Source: Corynebacterium marambiense (GTDB taxonomy: Bacteria > Actinomycetota > Actinomycetes > Mycobacteriales > Mycobacteriaceae). From it: a stretch of DNA of 64,000 bases. The stretch is taken from the NCBI RefSeq assembly GCF_016342275.1, contig NZ_JAEIOT010000011.1, positions 62,001-126,000 of the forward strand, read 5' to 3'. The position numbers and the translations under genes are program-made. This document shows, in pieces, positions 51,317-61,095 of the stretch. The notes beneath the pieces are model-generated. The model was not told where the DNA came from. It did not search any database and saw nothing but the letters and a program-made list of their open reading frames with translations. The first letter of the stretch is position 1. Every line of letters starts with the position of its first letter.

Positions 51317-52507
51317 CTACGGTCGGGATGTCGGTCGGCGGCGCAGTAGCCAGATCCCCAGCAGGGTCAGCAACGCACCGGCGATACCGAGGCTCCAGCC
51401 GACCGTGCCCAGGAGGGTCAGCTTCGACCGGCCTTCGAGGGCTTTCTTCCACTGGCGGTCCTGCGTGTCCGCACTCCACTCGGCCGTCATCGCGAGTGCT
51501 GTGCGGTTCGGGTTGACGGCCGCGTCGGGATCATCGAAACGTGCCTGTGCCAGGGCACGCGCCTCGTCATCATCACGCGCGAAGAAGTAGTTGAGGTACT
51601 CCCGCCCGTGCACGATGACGCCCGTCGACGGCTCCACCCACACCGTGCGGTCGTTGGCGTAATAGCGGGTCATCGTCACCCTCTCGTCCGGGGTGAGGCC
51701 ACGGTCCCGGAGTTCCTGGGGCGTGTACCAGTCACGCGCGGGACTGCTCATTCGCAGGGCGTTCAGCGATGCCTTCTCGTGCTCACTGATCTCACCGTCC
51801 AGATTGAACACCCCACTGATGGCGGTGAACATGTTCACTGGGCCGATCTGCTGGTTGTAGCGCATCACCTCGACATCCTCGTGGCCGGGCAGAATCTCCT
51901 CGTCGACGAAATCGATCGGTTGGGTCGCCTGCGCGGTGGTATCGAAGTACGGGTAGGACCGGGCATCCGAATCGAAGGGGAACTGGTACTGGACGCCCTC
52001 GCGGGTGAAGCCGTTGCGCATGTCGTCCAGCCCGAGGCGCGGCGATGTCGCGTGGAAGCTCGACACCGGCTCCGGAACCGGGAGCGCGGTGCGCCGGTTG
52101 AGGGTGATCGTATCCACTGTCGCGGAGATTACGTTCTCCGGTTCAGGCCGGTCGGTACGCATCAGCACATTGCCCGCGCGCAGAGTCACGACCTTCGCGT
52201 CCGCAGGCTCGACGACGCTGATGCTGCGGTTGCCGTAGATGGGGGTCGCATGGCCGATGAAGCAGGCCACCGGGGGTTCATCGCCCTCGCACGCGGGGTC
52301 GTCCCTGTGCTCGGGGAGCACCTCACGGGAACTGAAGGCGCGGGAGTCGAGGAGCGTGGCCTCCACCTCTCGGGTGACGGTCTTACCGCCCGCATCCAGC
52401 GGGATCACCTTCAGGCGTGGAATCAGGAAAGACGGCAGGAGAAGGGCGACGGCGATGAGCGCAACGCCGAGAGTGAGGGCGATGAGACCGGAGACCCGCG
52501 AGGCCAT
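51317..52507 (-). CDS. pgfA: DUF3068 protein PgfA, trehalose mycolate trafficking
   Basis: A 396-residue membrane-anchored periplasmic protein: N-terminal helix LIALTLGVALIAVALLLPSFL, a long periplasmic DUF3068 domain with a Cys pair (ACEGDEPPVACF), and a C-terminal helix before RRRPTSRP. PgfA (Rv0227c/MSMEG_0317 family) is reported to help move trehalose monomycolate across the periplasm together with MmpL3-type exporters. The ATG at 52507 follows AAGGGGG; the open frame upstream overlaps tmaT's promoter and is discarded. It is divergent from tmaT. Confidence 0.9.
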   Translation of the reverse strand: MASRVSGLIALTLGVALIAVALLLPSFLIPRLKVIPLDAGGKTVTREVEATLLDSRAFSSREVLPEHRDDPACEGDEPPVACFIGHATPIYGNRSISVVEPADAKVVTLRAGNVLMRTDRPEPENVISATVDTITLNRRTALPVPEPVSSFHATSPRLGLDDMRNGFTREGVQYQFPFDSDARSYPYFDTTAQATQPIDFVDEEILPGHEDVEVMRYNQQIGPVNMFTAISGVFNLDGEISEHEKASLNALRMSSPARDWYTPQELRDRGLTPDERVTMTRYYANDRTVWVEPSTGVIVHGREYLNYFFARDDDEARALAQARFDDPDAAVNPNRTALAMTAEWSADTQDRQWKKALEGRSKLTLLGTVGWSLGIAGALLTLLGIWLLRRRPTSRP

Positions 52508-52580
52508 CGCGACCCCCTTCCAACTAGGATCTGTGCAAGAACATGTGCCCGGATGACGCGGGCGGAAAGGCGGCCGCGCC
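52508..52580. promoter_or_regulatory. Divergent promoter pgfA/tmaT
   Basis: 73 bases with a plus-strand -10-like TAGGAT at 52525-52530 for tmaT and the AAGGGGG ribosome site of pgfA on the other strand. No clear -35 on either strand. Confidence 0.35.
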
Positions 52581-53795
52581 ATGGGCACAGAAGGATCGTA
52601 CCCGGAAACTACCCGGTTCAACGCCTCGCTCGAGGGGCTGCGTGCCGTCGCCTCCATCGGGGTTCTGCTCACCCACGTCGCCTTCCAGACCGGTCTGCCC
52701 CCCACGAGCTTCCTCGGCGGGATACTCGGGCGGTTCGACTTCTTTGTCCCGGTTTTCTTCACGTTGTCGGCGTTCCTCCTGTGGCGACGCTACGGCCCCC
52801 GCGCAGGCCGGGACGTCTCGTGGCTCCGGTACCTGGCCAGCCGCATGGGACGGATCTTTCCCGCCTACCTGGTTGTGGCCGCCGGAGTGCTGCTGCTCCT
52901 GCCGAACGCCTACCGCGCCACCGGAGTTCAACGCCTGGCGAATCTCACCATGACCCAGATCTATGTCCCCGGTGGACTCGCCCCCGGGCTCACACACCTG
53001 TGGTCCTTGTGCGTCGAGGTCGCTTTCTATGCCGCGCTGCCGCTGTTGGCGCTCGCAGTGGGACTCCTGCCCGCCCGTGCCCGCATCCCGGTGATCCTCA
53101 CCGTCGCGGCGGTGAGCGTGGGATGGGCGTGGCTGCCGTTCGTCGCCGCGTCGCCCGCGCCGGGCGTACCCAATCTCCAGATCCTCCCCCCAGCATTTGC
53201 CTGCTGGTTCGCCGTCGGCATGATCGCCGCCGAAGTGGAGGGCCGGCTTCCCCGGAGGGTGCTTCGGGTGCTGGGGCGACGCCCGGTGTGGTGGGTGCTC
53301 GCCGTCGTCACGCTGTGGATCGCGGCCCAGCCCTGGTACGGGCCCGTCGGCCTCGTGCACCCGGAACCGGGCGAGTTCGCGCTCCGCGTTCTGGCGGGCA
53401 CGGTGTTCACCGCTGCCGTCGTCCTGCCCTACGCCCTGGCGCCCAGGGAGGGGTTACTGACGACGCCGGTGTTCCAGGCGCTCGGCCGCTGGTCCTACTC
53501 CATCTTCCTCGTCCACCTCCCGGTCCTGGAACTCATGTTCCCGCTCACTGGAATCGCGCCCTTCACCGGGCACACCGCACTGATCGCGGTGCTGACTCTC
53601 GCGGTGACTGTCCCGCTGTCCGCCGCCATCTACGTGCTCGTGGAGGAACCGGCCCGGACGATGACCCGGCGAATCATGACCCGGCGGAAAGGTTCGGCGA
53701 CCGGGAGGGAATCCACGGGAGGTCCGTCCGTTGAACCAGACGTATGCACACCGGAGCAATCATCAACTACTGCTCGGGCCGGGGATCTGAGCTAG
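52581..53795 (+). CDS. tmaT: Acyltransferase-3 family protein TmaT (TMM acetylation)
   Basis: A 404-residue integral membrane acyltransferase with about ten helices. The family markers are FNASLEGLRAVASIGVLLTHV (catalytic-type His in LLTH), FFVPVFFTLSAFLLWRR, and WSYSIFLVHLPVLEL near the end. In C. glutamicum TmaT acetylates the mycolate of trehalose monomycolate before export. The neighbours pgfA, aftD and cmpL1 handle the same molecules or the wall. The last 45 residues are polar and extend past the membrane domain. A hairpin terminator shared with aftD follows. Confidence 0.9.
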   Translation: MGTEGSYPETTRFNASLEGLRAVASIGVLLTHVAFQTGLPPTSFLGGILGRFDFFVPVFFTLSAFLLWRRYGPRAGRDVSWLRYLASRMGRIFPAYLVVAAGVLLLLPNAYRATGVQRLANLTMTQIYVPGGLAPGLTHLWSLCVEVAFYAALPLLALAVGLLPARARIPVILTVAAVSVGWAWLPFVAASPAPGVPNLQILPPAFACWFAVGMIAAEVEGRLPRRVLRVLGRRPVWWVLAVVTLWIAAQPWYGPVGLVHPEPGEFALRVLAGTVFTAAVVLPYALAPREGLLTTPVFQALGRWSYSIFLVHLPVLELMFPLTGIAPFTGHTALIAVLTLAVTVPLSAAIYVLVEEPARTMTRRIMTRRKGSATGRESTGGPSVEPDVCTPEQSSTTARAGDLS

Positions 53796-53809
53796 TATTG
53801 GCGGCGTAA

Positions 53810-53848
53810 GCCCCCGGGGACGCGCCGATAAAGCGCCTGCCCGGGGGC
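53810..53848. terminator. Bidirectional terminator tmaT/aftD
   Basis: GCCCCCGGG (53810-53818) pairs with CCCGGGGGC (53840-53848), with a GCGC/GCGC inner pairing possible, followed by GTTTGTCTG. Confidence 0.7.
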
Positions 53849-53871
53849 GTTTGTCTGTGCGGATGTCGGCG

Positions 53872-56800
53872 CTATCTCGGTCGGGAGTTCACCGCCGATA
53901 CCACGGCCGCCACCGAGACCAGGGCGGCGAGCCCGACGAAGGATGCGTCCCCGGCATAGCCGCCCTGCGGCCAGGGCGCGTGGGCGAGCCACATCCCGGC
54001 CAGGGCCACCCCACCACCGGCGAGAACGGACGCCGGGATCAGGGTGTACCGCACCACCGCCCACGTCGCCACTCCGAGGACGAGCCCGGACCAGCCGCCG
54101 ATGAGCCAGAGAGTGACCGCACCGCCGAGCGTGAGAAGGGCCGTCGAGTGGCCGGTGTCCAGGGTGGGCACGAAATTCCCCCGGCTGCGGATCACGGCGA
54201 GTGCGCACAGCACCACGGCGCAGAGCCAGGCCACGGCGCCGCCGATGAGTCCCGCCCGGTAGGGGGTGTCTCCGGCGAAGTGCAGTTCCACGGCGCCGGA
54301 CACCCCCGCCGGGACGTGGAAGGATCGGGTCGCCGCATCGATCACGTCCGCGTCCACCGCGGTACCGCCGACGGTGGCAGTCAGCCCGTCGAGGGCGGCG
54401 CGCCCGGTGATGAGCAGCCGGTCGGTGTCCGCCGCTGTGAGATCACGCCCCACACTGACCGGTGTGATGCCGCCGGTGAATCCTTCCTCGGTGAGCAGCG
54501 CCCAGTCCTGTCGGGTGCGGAGATGATGTTCCCCGGCGGCGAGATGTACCGGTCCGCATGATACAAATGCGCCGTCAATCCGGATGCTGCGTTCCCGCGC
54601 CTGATCGGCGAGCGTGATCCCGTGGTTGGGGTCCTCGTCAACGGGTCGTGGATCCCGGCAGTCGGGGGAGTCGAGGAGCAGGGTCATGTCCCGGGGGGCG
54701 GTGAACACACGGTCGAGGACGTCCTCCCCGGTGGTGAGTCGCTGGAGGAGAAACTGCCGCGCATCCGGGGAAGTGTCCGGCACCGTCACGGTCCGGCGGA
54801 TGGGTGCACCGTCGAGTGCGATCTGGGCGATTCCCACCCGGTCCCGCGATGCGCCGAGCGTCACGCGGACGGTGTCGGTCGGGCCACCGGGAACCCGCAC
54901 CCGGGTGGATTCGTCGGCGACCAGGTGGGTATCGACACTCGCGTCTCCGGCGTTGACGGTCACATCCACGTCGGTGCCGGTGGCGGTGATCCGTAGCACC
55001 GGATCGGATACCGGGTGATCGGCGGTGATCTCGATCCACTCGCCTGCCTGGCGGCCCGGGGTGGGATACCAGGCGGTGGTGGGGTCACCGTCGACAGCGG
55101 CGGTGACCGACGCACCCGGATCGGCGCCGCCGAAGCTCGTGGCGTCCGAGGCCGACGTGGAAGCCCGCACGGTACCGCCCTGCTCGGCGACACGGGTCAG
55201 GGGCCCGGCCGAGGGGTAGTCTGCCACCGGATTACGCACGTCCGAGCCCTCGGACAGATCGACGAGTGGCGCGGAGACCGCGTCCCGTACCGTGCCGTAG
55301 TTGCGGGCGACGAGCTGCGGGGTATCGGTGACGATCTCCGCGTCGCCGTCGACGAGGGTGCGCGCGGCGGGGCCGGTGAGGGCGTCGAGAAGCGCGAGTG
55401 ACTCCCCGCCACCGGCGACGCGGACGGGTGTCTCCGTGGTCGTGGTCATGTTCAGACCGGGATCGATCTCGAAGACGGTGACCGGACCGAAGTCGTGTGC
55501 GGCAGCGCCACTGTCCCGCAGCCGCTCCACCAGATCACCGGCGGGCGCGGCGGGAAGGTCGTCGCGCACCACGATCAGGCCGACCCCCAGACGTCGGACC
55601 GCGCGGAGAGCCGCCGCCGGGTCGATGGCGGGGGAGGCCAGCACCGCATCGAGACCGTCGAGACCACGGATCGCCTCAGCCGGTACGAGGGGAACGGCGT
55701 CGCGGACCACCCACGGGACGTCGAGCAGCGGTTGCAGGGGTTCGTCGCGGGTCCAGCCCCAGCCTTGCCGGGCGAAAGACGTCGACGGCAGGATCAACGT
55801 CCGCGTGTCGCGTCCGTTGGCGTTCAGCCAGTCCGCGGTCTCCCGCCAGTAGGCGGGCACCTCCGGCCAGCCGCCCCGGGGGGCGAGCCGACCACTGAGC
55901 GCCGGGGCGCACGCACCGAGTGCGACGAGCGCGACGAGGACGGCGGCCGCGTGTCGACGCCCCGGATGCAGCAGCTCCGCGCGTGTCGATGGCAGCACCA
56001 GTACCCGCCCGAGCGCGGCGAATCCGACGAGCAGCGGGAGCCGCACCACGGGGTCGAACTTGTGGATGTTACGCAACGCCGCGCCAGGCCCGTCGAGGAA
56101 GGACCGGATCTCCGGGCCGAGCGGTCCGTGCGCTGCACCTAGAATCACCAGTCCGACGAGCAGCATTCCCACCCCTAGGCCGCGCCGGGGAAGTGGCTGA
56201 CAGAGCCCCACGAGGCCCAGCGCCGTGACGCAGGAGGTGAACAGAATGAACACCGGGGACGTCACCAGGAGGTTCCCAGCCAGGCGTTCGGTGTCGACGA
56301 ACGGCGCCCAGCTCGTCGTCCCCCGCAGAATCTCCGTGGGATTCAACCACCGGGTGGTCACGTAAGCGTTCTCAATGAAGTCGGTGAACGGCGGCGCGTA
56401 GTGGCCGAGCACGAGCAGGGGGATGATCCACCACACGGACACCGCGACGCAGCCGACGAACCAGACCGCACCCAACTGGGCCGCGCCGGGTTGCCTGCGC
56501 AGAACACACCAGGCGAGGGCGATCCCGGCGGGGACGCACGCCGCGAGGGTTGCCGTGGCGTTGACGGCTCCCAGGCAGGCCACCGCGAGGACGGACGCGG
56601 CGATCCGTGATCCGGTCAACCGGCCGGCGACCAGCGGAGCGAGAATCCACGGCGCGAGGGCCACCGGCCAGGACTCGGAGGAGATCGCGCCCAGGGTGGT
56701 TAGGACCCGGGGTGACAGGGCGTAGAGGACAGCCGCGAGTATCCGGAACACCGGGCTCCCCACGTCGAGCCCGCGGACGAGCCGGAGGAATCCCGAATAA

Positions 56801-57090
56801 CCCACCCCGAGGACCACCGTCCACCAGAGTCGTTGCGCGACCCAGTCGGGAAGAGGGTCCGCCACCAGGAAGAACAGGCCCTGGGGAAAGAGGTAGCCGT
56901 ACGCCTGGTTCTGCACCTGCCCGAGGGGAAAAATATCCGACCAGGCGGCGGTCGCGGAGGCGAGGAATCCTCCCGGGTCGACGGCGAGATCGTGTTTCGT
57001 GTCGGCGACGGTCAAGCCCGGGGACTGCAGGAAGGCCAAGATTCCCAGCAGCAGCCAACCGGTCAGGTGGGGGCGGGCGACGGTACGCAC
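53872..57090 (-). CDS. aftD: Arabinofuranosyltransferase AftD
   Basis: A 1072-residue GT-C glycosyltransferase adding arabinofuranose from decaprenyl-phosphoryl-arabinose to arabinogalactan and lipoarabinomannan. The N-terminal half is a multi-helix GT-C core with the catalytic Asp in ADTKHDLAVDPGGFL (Asp about 30). The C-terminal half contains periplasmic beta-rich, carbohydrate-binding-like modules (for example ASVTAAVDGDPTTAWYPTPG, typical of F5/8-type folds) and ends with further membrane helices. The mycobacterial protein is longer, about 1400 residues. The start is a GTG three bases after the small DUF2613-like gene. Confidence 0.93.
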   Translation of the reverse strand: MRTVARPHLTGWLLLGILAFLQSPGLTVADTKHDLAVDPGGFLASATAAWSDIFPLGQVQNQAYGYLFPQGLFFLVADPLPDWVAQRLWWTVVLGVGYSGFLRLVRGLDVGSPVFRILAAVLYALSPRVLTTLGAISSESWPVALAPWILAPLVAGRLTGSRIAASVLAVACLGAVNATATLAACVPAGIALAWCVLRRQPGAAQLGAVWFVGCVAVSVWWIIPLLVLGHYAPPFTDFIENAYVTTRWLNPTEILRGTTSWAPFVDTERLAGNLLVTSPVFILFTSCVTALGLVGLCQPLPRRGLGVGMLLVGLVILGAAHGPLGPEIRSFLDGPGAALRNIHKFDPVVRLPLLVGFAALGRVLVLPSTRAELLHPGRRHAAAVLVALVALGACAPALSGRLAPRGGWPEVPAYWRETADWLNANGRDTRTLILPSTSFARQGWGWTRDEPLQPLLDVPWVVRDAVPLVPAEAIRGLDGLDAVLASPAIDPAAALRAVRRLGVGLIVVRDDLPAAPAGDLVERLRDSGAAAHDFGPVTVFEIDPGLNMTTTTETPVRVAGGGESLALLDALTGPAARTLVDGDAEIVTDTPQLVARNYGTVRDAVSAPLVDLSEGSDVRNPVADYPSAGPLTRVAEQGGTVRASTSASDATSFGGADPGASVTAAVDGDPTTAWYPTPGRQAGEWIEITADHPVSDPVLRITATGTDVDVTVNAGDASVDTHLVADESTRVRVPGGPTDTVRVTLGASRDRVGIAQIALDGAPIRRTVTVPDTSPDARQFLLQRLTTGEDVLDRVFTAPRDMTLLLDSPDCRDPRPVDEDPNHGITLADQARERSIRIDGAFVSCGPVHLAAGEHHLRTRQDWALLTEEGFTGGITPVSVGRDLTAADTDRLLITGRAALDGLTATVGGTAVDADVIDAATRSFHVPAGVSGAVELHFAGDTPYRAGLIGGAVAWLCAVVLCALAVIRSRGNFVPTLDTGHSTALLTLGGAVTLWLIGGWSGLVLGVATWAVVRYTLIPASVLAGGGVALAGMWLAHAPWPQGGYAGDASFVGLAALVSVAAVVSAVNSRPR

Positions 57091-57093
57091 GCG

Positions 57094-57291
57094 TTACTCG
57101 CGGGTGCCGTACTCCGCGCCGCCGAGGAGAGCCTCATCACTGCTGATGACCTGGTCCTGCGGGATCTGGTCCTGGCCTGAGAGCTTCGCCACGCCGATGA
57201 CCGCGGCGCCGCCGAGGATCACGCCGACGACGACGCTGGCCAGCGCCGGGCCAATGGTGCGCCGCGTGTCGGAATCTGATTCAAATGCCAT
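57094..57291 (-). CDS. Small DUF2613-like membrane protein (Rv0236A type)
   Basis: A 65-residue protein with one hydrophobic helix (IGPALASVVVGVILGGAAVIGV) and a polar C-terminus. Position directly upstream of aftD, with only 3 bases between, matches mycobacterial Rv0236A (DUF2613). Function unknown; tight coupling suggests it acts with AftD. Confidence 0.85.
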   Translation of the reverse strand: MAFESDSDTRRTIGPALASVVVGVILGGAAVIGVAKLSGQDQIPQDQVISSDEALLGGAEYGTRE

Positions 57292-57362
57292 GGGTGGTTA
57301 CTGCCGTGATCTCTCGTGTGGGTGGGCCGGGATGTGTCGGAGCCAAAAGCAGAGACTACCAG

Positions 57363-57848
57363 CTACTCCTCGTTCTCCTCCAACGGAGGAACGATGAATA
57401 CCGGGAGGCCGGCGTGGTGCAGAACGTTGTCGGCCGTGGAGGACTGCAGGAGTGAGCGGAAACCGGTGTTTCCCCGGGTGCCGGTGACGATGACGTCAGG
57501 GCGGAGCTGTTCGGCGGCGTCGACGATGGCTGACCATATTGCGCCCGTCGACTCGACGAGGTGGGCGTGGGCGATGAGCCCGAGGGACTCCGCGATTTCC
57601 GCACCCTCGCGACAGATCGACAGCGCCTCGTCGTGGGCGGGATCGCCGTCATCGTCCGCGCTCCAGTCCACGACCGAGACCCCGGGGGCGCCGGCCGCGC
57701 GGGCGGCCTGGCGCTGCATTGGTTCCCAGGCCGTGATGATCTGCACGTGCCGGGGTGAGAGCAACTCCGCGGCGTAGGTCAGTGCCCTGCGCGCCTCGTC
57801 GGATCCGTCGTAGGCGATGAGCATGGTGGTCGGGTCGGACTCCGGCAT
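57363..57848 (-). CDS. Universal stress protein
   Basis: A 161-residue USP-fold protein: LIAYDGSDEARRALTYAAELL at the N-terminus, VIVTGTRGNTGFRSLLQSST (ATP-binding-type Gly motif) and LPVFIVPPL near the C-terminus. Such proteins bind nucleotides and respond to stress or growth arrest. The ATG at 57848 has GAGGAG upstream; the longer open frame to 58064 overlaps lpqI and is not used. It is absent from the mycobacterial order of this block, so it is a corynebacterial addition or a local insertion. Confidence 0.9.
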   Translation of the reverse strand: MPESDPTTMLIAYDGSDEARRALTYAAELLSPRHVQIITAWEPMQRQAARAAGAPGVSVVDWSADDDGDPAHDEALSICREGAEIAESLGLIAHAHLVESTGAIWSAIVDAAEQLRPDVIVTGTRGNTGFRSLLQSSTADNVLHHAGLPVFIVPPLEENEE

Positions 57849-58030
57849 GGCTGGTGCTCCTCGGGTAGCTGTCGGTACGTGGAATCGGGTGGGGTCACCG
57901 CGGTCCGTGGCCCACAATTCTAGTCGGGTGGGTACGGTTGTCGACCGGAGCGAGGTTCGCGTCACGGGTCGGACTCCGGCACACTGTGAGCACAGGGTGG
58001 GATGGAAATCGGTGAAGGAGTGGCACGCGA

Positions 58031-59272
58031 ATGCTTCGGGAGAGCTTGTTCCTGCGTTGCCCACGTGGCTGGACCGCGATCATGGTTGGGGGTGCGCTAC
58101 TGGGGCTCTCCGCCTGCTCGGTATCGTCGGAATCCGTCCCGGAACCGGACCCCCGCTACCGTGTGGCGACCGGTGAGTTTCATGGTCCGCCCGTGCCCCC
58201 GATCATTCTGAGTCCAGCCGCTCTGCCGCCCGAACCTGATCCGATCCGCGACCCCGTGGCCGCGGCCCGAGCAAATCTGCCCACGACGCAGCGCGGGCTT
58301 GTCGCCTCCCTGATGACGGTCGGGGTCCGTGACTACGACGACGCGCTGTTCGCACTCGAGCAGGGCGCCGGCGGGATCTTCATCGGATCCTGGACGGATC
58401 CGGCGCTGCTCACCGGGGCGGACCGCAACATCGCGGAGCTCCGACGGGCCGTCGATCGTCCGTTCGCCGTGAGCATCGACGCCGAGGGCGGGCGGGTCGT
58501 CCGGCAGCCCGACATCTTCGGGAATCTTCCCGCACCCCGGACCATGGCGGAAACAATGACCCCGGAACAGGTCCGGGCGCTCGCCGCTGAACTGGGGGCG
58601 AAACTTGCGGGCGCCGGGATCACCGTCGACTTCGCGCCCGTCCTGGACACCACCGGGGAACCCGCGGGAGCGGCGATCGGGGACCGGAGTTTCTCGCCCG
58701 ATCCTGAGCGTGCGGCGCAGTACGCCTCCGCGTTCGCGGCGGGCCTCCGGGACGCGGGGATCACGCCCGTGTTCAAGCACTTCCCGGGCCACGGCCGTGC
58801 TACCGGTGACAGTCACTACGACCAGGTGCTCACCCCGGGGGTCGATCAGCTCAGGGAACTGGACCTCAAACCCTACGGTCCGGCACTGGATTCCTCACCG
58901 GGTGCGGTGATGATCGGACACATGATCGTGCCCGGACTGGGCGAGGAGGGTCTTCCCGCGACCCTCAACCCGGCCGTCTACGAGCTTTTGCGTAGCGGCG
59001 ACTACCCCGGGGGAAAACCGTTCAACGGTGTCATCTACACCGACGATCTGTCCGGAATGGAGGCGGTGAACAGCAGAATGAACGCCCCGCAGGCCGTCCT
59101 TGCGGCACTGCGGGCCGGTGCGGACGTGGCGTTGTGGATATCCACCGACGACCTCGTTGCTGCGGTGGACGCCGTCGACCGGGCGGTCAGCGAGGGTGGG
59201 TTCCCCATGGAACAGCTGGAGGCCTCCGCACTGCGGGTGCAGGTGCAGAACCTTGGTCCGCTACCCGGGTGA
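58031..59272 (+). CDS. lpqI: Glycoside hydrolase family 3 lipoprotein, beta-N-acetylglucosaminidase LpqI
   Basis: A 413-residue exported lipoprotein (lipobox LGLSAC, Cys about 29). The GH3 NagZ signature KHFPGHGRATGDSH carries the catalytic acid/base His-Asp pair, and TDDLSGMEAV carries the nucleophile Asp near residue 338. It removes terminal GlcNAc from cell-wall fragments. It matches mycobacterial Rv0237 and its corynebacterial counterpart, also near aftD. The released amino sugars could in principle feed the nagA island, but the distance is large and this is conjecture. AGGAG lies upstream of the ATG. Confidence 0.92.
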   Translation: MLRESLFLRCPRGWTAIMVGGALLGLSACSVSSESVPEPDPRYRVATGEFHGPPVPPIILSPAALPPEPDPIRDPVAAARANLPTTQRGLVASLMTVGVRDYDDALFALEQGAGGIFIGSWTDPALLTGADRNIAELRRAVDRPFAVSIDAEGGRVVRQPDIFGNLPAPRTMAETMTPEQVRALAAELGAKLAGAGITVDFAPVLDTTGEPAGAAIGDRSFSPDPERAAQYASAFAAGLRDAGITPVFKHFPGHGRATGDSHYDQVLTPGVDQLRELDLKPYGPALDSSPGAVMIGHMIVPGLGEEGLPATLNPAVYELLRSGDYPGGKPFNGVIYTDDLSGMEAVNSRMNAPQAVLAALRAGADVALWISTDDLVAAVDAVDRAVSEGGFPMEQLEASALRVQVQNLGPLPG

Positions 59273-59372
59273 AGGCCTGGTTCATCACGAGGTGGTAACG
59301 TTCCGGTAACGCCGGAGTAGCTGGCCTGGGCGGGGGTCGCAGCCCGGGCGGCTGGTGGTTAGTGTGAGCGGT

Positions 59373-61088
59373 GTGCATTCCGCTGATCCCGACACCCACG
59401 CCTCCACCGCTGACGCATCCTCCGGACGCCGGAGGTGGGCCATCGTCCTCGGTGCCGTCGCCGGTGCCCTCGTCCTCATCGTCGCCGTCTACGGCGCGGA
59501 CTACTTCTTGAACAAAGGGAAGGTTCCGCGTGGTGTGACCGTGGCCGGTGTGCACATCGGGGGAATGAACCCGCAGGACGCCGAAGCCCGACTAGCCGCG
59601 GAACTCGACGATACTCTCGCTACACCGGTGACGGTGACCGGTGGGGCAGCTGATTCGGTCGTGGATCCGATCGTGGCCGGTCTGCGTCCGAACTGGCGGG
59701 CGACGGTCGCTGAGGCGGGTGAACCGCCCCTCAACCCGATCGACCGGTTCGGCGGTCTCGTCGGGGAACGGGAGGTGGGGATCGTCAGCGACGTGGATGA
59801 TGCTGCGCTTTCCCCCGAGATCGACCGACTCACCGCTGAGCTCGCGATCCCGCCGACGGAAGGTGCGGTGTCCATCGATGGCGGGACGATCCGGGAGACC
59901 GCACCGGCTGCCGGGCAGAGCGTCGATCCGGAGGTGCTCAGACAACGGGTGATGGCGGATTGGCTGAACCCCGACGGCGTGCATGTCCCCGTTACCGAGA
60001 ACGATCCGGTGATCGGCGCGAAGGCGGTGTCCGCCGTCGTCGACGGTCCGGCCGCGAAGGCGGTGTCCGGCCCCGTGGTCGCCCACGGTGTCGACGGTGT
60101 GGATGGCATCATTCCCGTCGAACGGATGGGGGAGGTGGTCACCTTCCGTCCGGAGGGGACGAACCTACGCACGGATGTCGACGTCGATGCGGCGCGGGAC
60201 ATCCTGATGGAGAATCTCGCTGGCACGGAGGTGCCGATGAAGAATGCCCGCATCACCTTCTCCGGGGACGGTCGGACGGTGACACCGCACTCCGACGGCC
60301 GTACCGTGAACAGAGAAACCCTCGTCTCCGGGCTTCGCGAACGGATCGTCGGCTCCGAACCGAAGGAGTTCGACGTCGATTATCTTGATGAGCCCGCGGG
60401 TTTCACCACCGCCGACGCGGAGAGTGCCACCTTCGATGAAACGGTCAGTGAGTTCACCACCACCGGGTTCTCCTACGCCTCTGGTGTGAATATCCGGCGG
60501 GTCGCGGAGATGGTGGATGGTGCGGTCGTCGCGCCGGGGCAGGTGTTCTCGCTGAACGGGTACACGGGGCCGCGGGGCACCGCCCAGGGGTTCGTGGAGT
60601 CGGGCATTATCCTGAATGGTCACGCGGACACGGCGGTCGGCGGCGGGATCAGCCAGTTCGCTACGACGCTCTACAACGCGGCGTATTTTGCGGGCTTCGA
60701 TGATGTCGCGCACACGCCCCACAGCTACTACATCTCGCGGTATCCGGCAGGACGGGAGGCGACCGTGTACGAGGGGTTGATCGACCTGAAGTTCCGGAAC
60801 AATTCCCCCTACCCCGTGATGATCAACACGAGTACCGGGGATAATTCGATCACGGTGCGGATGACGGGTGTCAAGACCGTTGATGTTGAATCCGTGCCGG
60901 GTGGCCGATGGGCGGAGACTCCGCCGACGCGGATCACGCTCACCGGAGACAACTGCGTCCCCTCGTCGGGTGCTCCCGGGTTCACCACCTCAGATACCCG
61001 GATTATCCGGGACTTGAACGGCGCCGAGATCGACCGGCAGACCCGGACGACCGTCTACGATCCCTCGCCGATCATCCGGTGCGGCTGA
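59373..61088 (+). CDS. VanW-domain membrane-anchored protein
   Basis: A 571-residue protein with one N-terminal helix (WAIVLGAVAGALVLIVAVYG) and an external part with two PG-binding_4-like repeats (PRGVTVAGVHIGGMNPQDAE and a second about residues 180-330). The VanW domain follows: VNIRRVAEMVDGAVVAPGQVFS, ESGIILNGHADTAVGGGISQ, FATTLYNAAYFAG and TPHSYYISRYPAGREATV. VanW is linked to cell-wall glycopeptide genes but has no settled reaction. The GTG at 59373 is proposed because a -10-like TAGTGT at 59360-59365 ends exactly 7 bases before it, a leaderless arrangement. GTG at 59355 is the alternative. Confidence 0.85.
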   Translation: MHSADPDTHASTADASSGRRRWAIVLGAVAGALVLIVAVYGADYFLNKGKVPRGVTVAGVHIGGMNPQDAEARLAAELDDTLATPVTVTGGAADSVVDPIVAGLRPNWRATVAEAGEPPLNPIDRFGGLVGEREVGIVSDVDDAALSPEIDRLTAELAIPPTEGAVSIDGGTIRETAPAAGQSVDPEVLRQRVMADWLNPDGVHVPVTENDPVIGAKAVSAVVDGPAAKAVSGPVVAHGVDGVDGIIPVERMGEVVTFRPEGTNLRTDVDVDAARDILMENLAGTEVPMKNARITFSGDGRTVTPHSDGRTVNRETLVSGLRERIVGSEPKEFDVDYLDEPAGFTTADAESATFDETVSEFTTTGFSYASGVNIRRVAEMVDGAVVAPGQVFSLNGYTGPRGTAQGFVESGIILNGHADTAVGGGISQFATTLYNAAYFAGFDDVAHTPHSYYISRYPAGREATVYEGLIDLKFRNNSPYPVMINTSTGDNSITVRMTGVKTVDVESVPGGRWAETPPTRITLTGDNCVPSSGAPGFTTSDTRIIRDLNGAEIDRQTRTTVYDPSPIIRCG

Positions 61089-61095
61089 TCCCGGT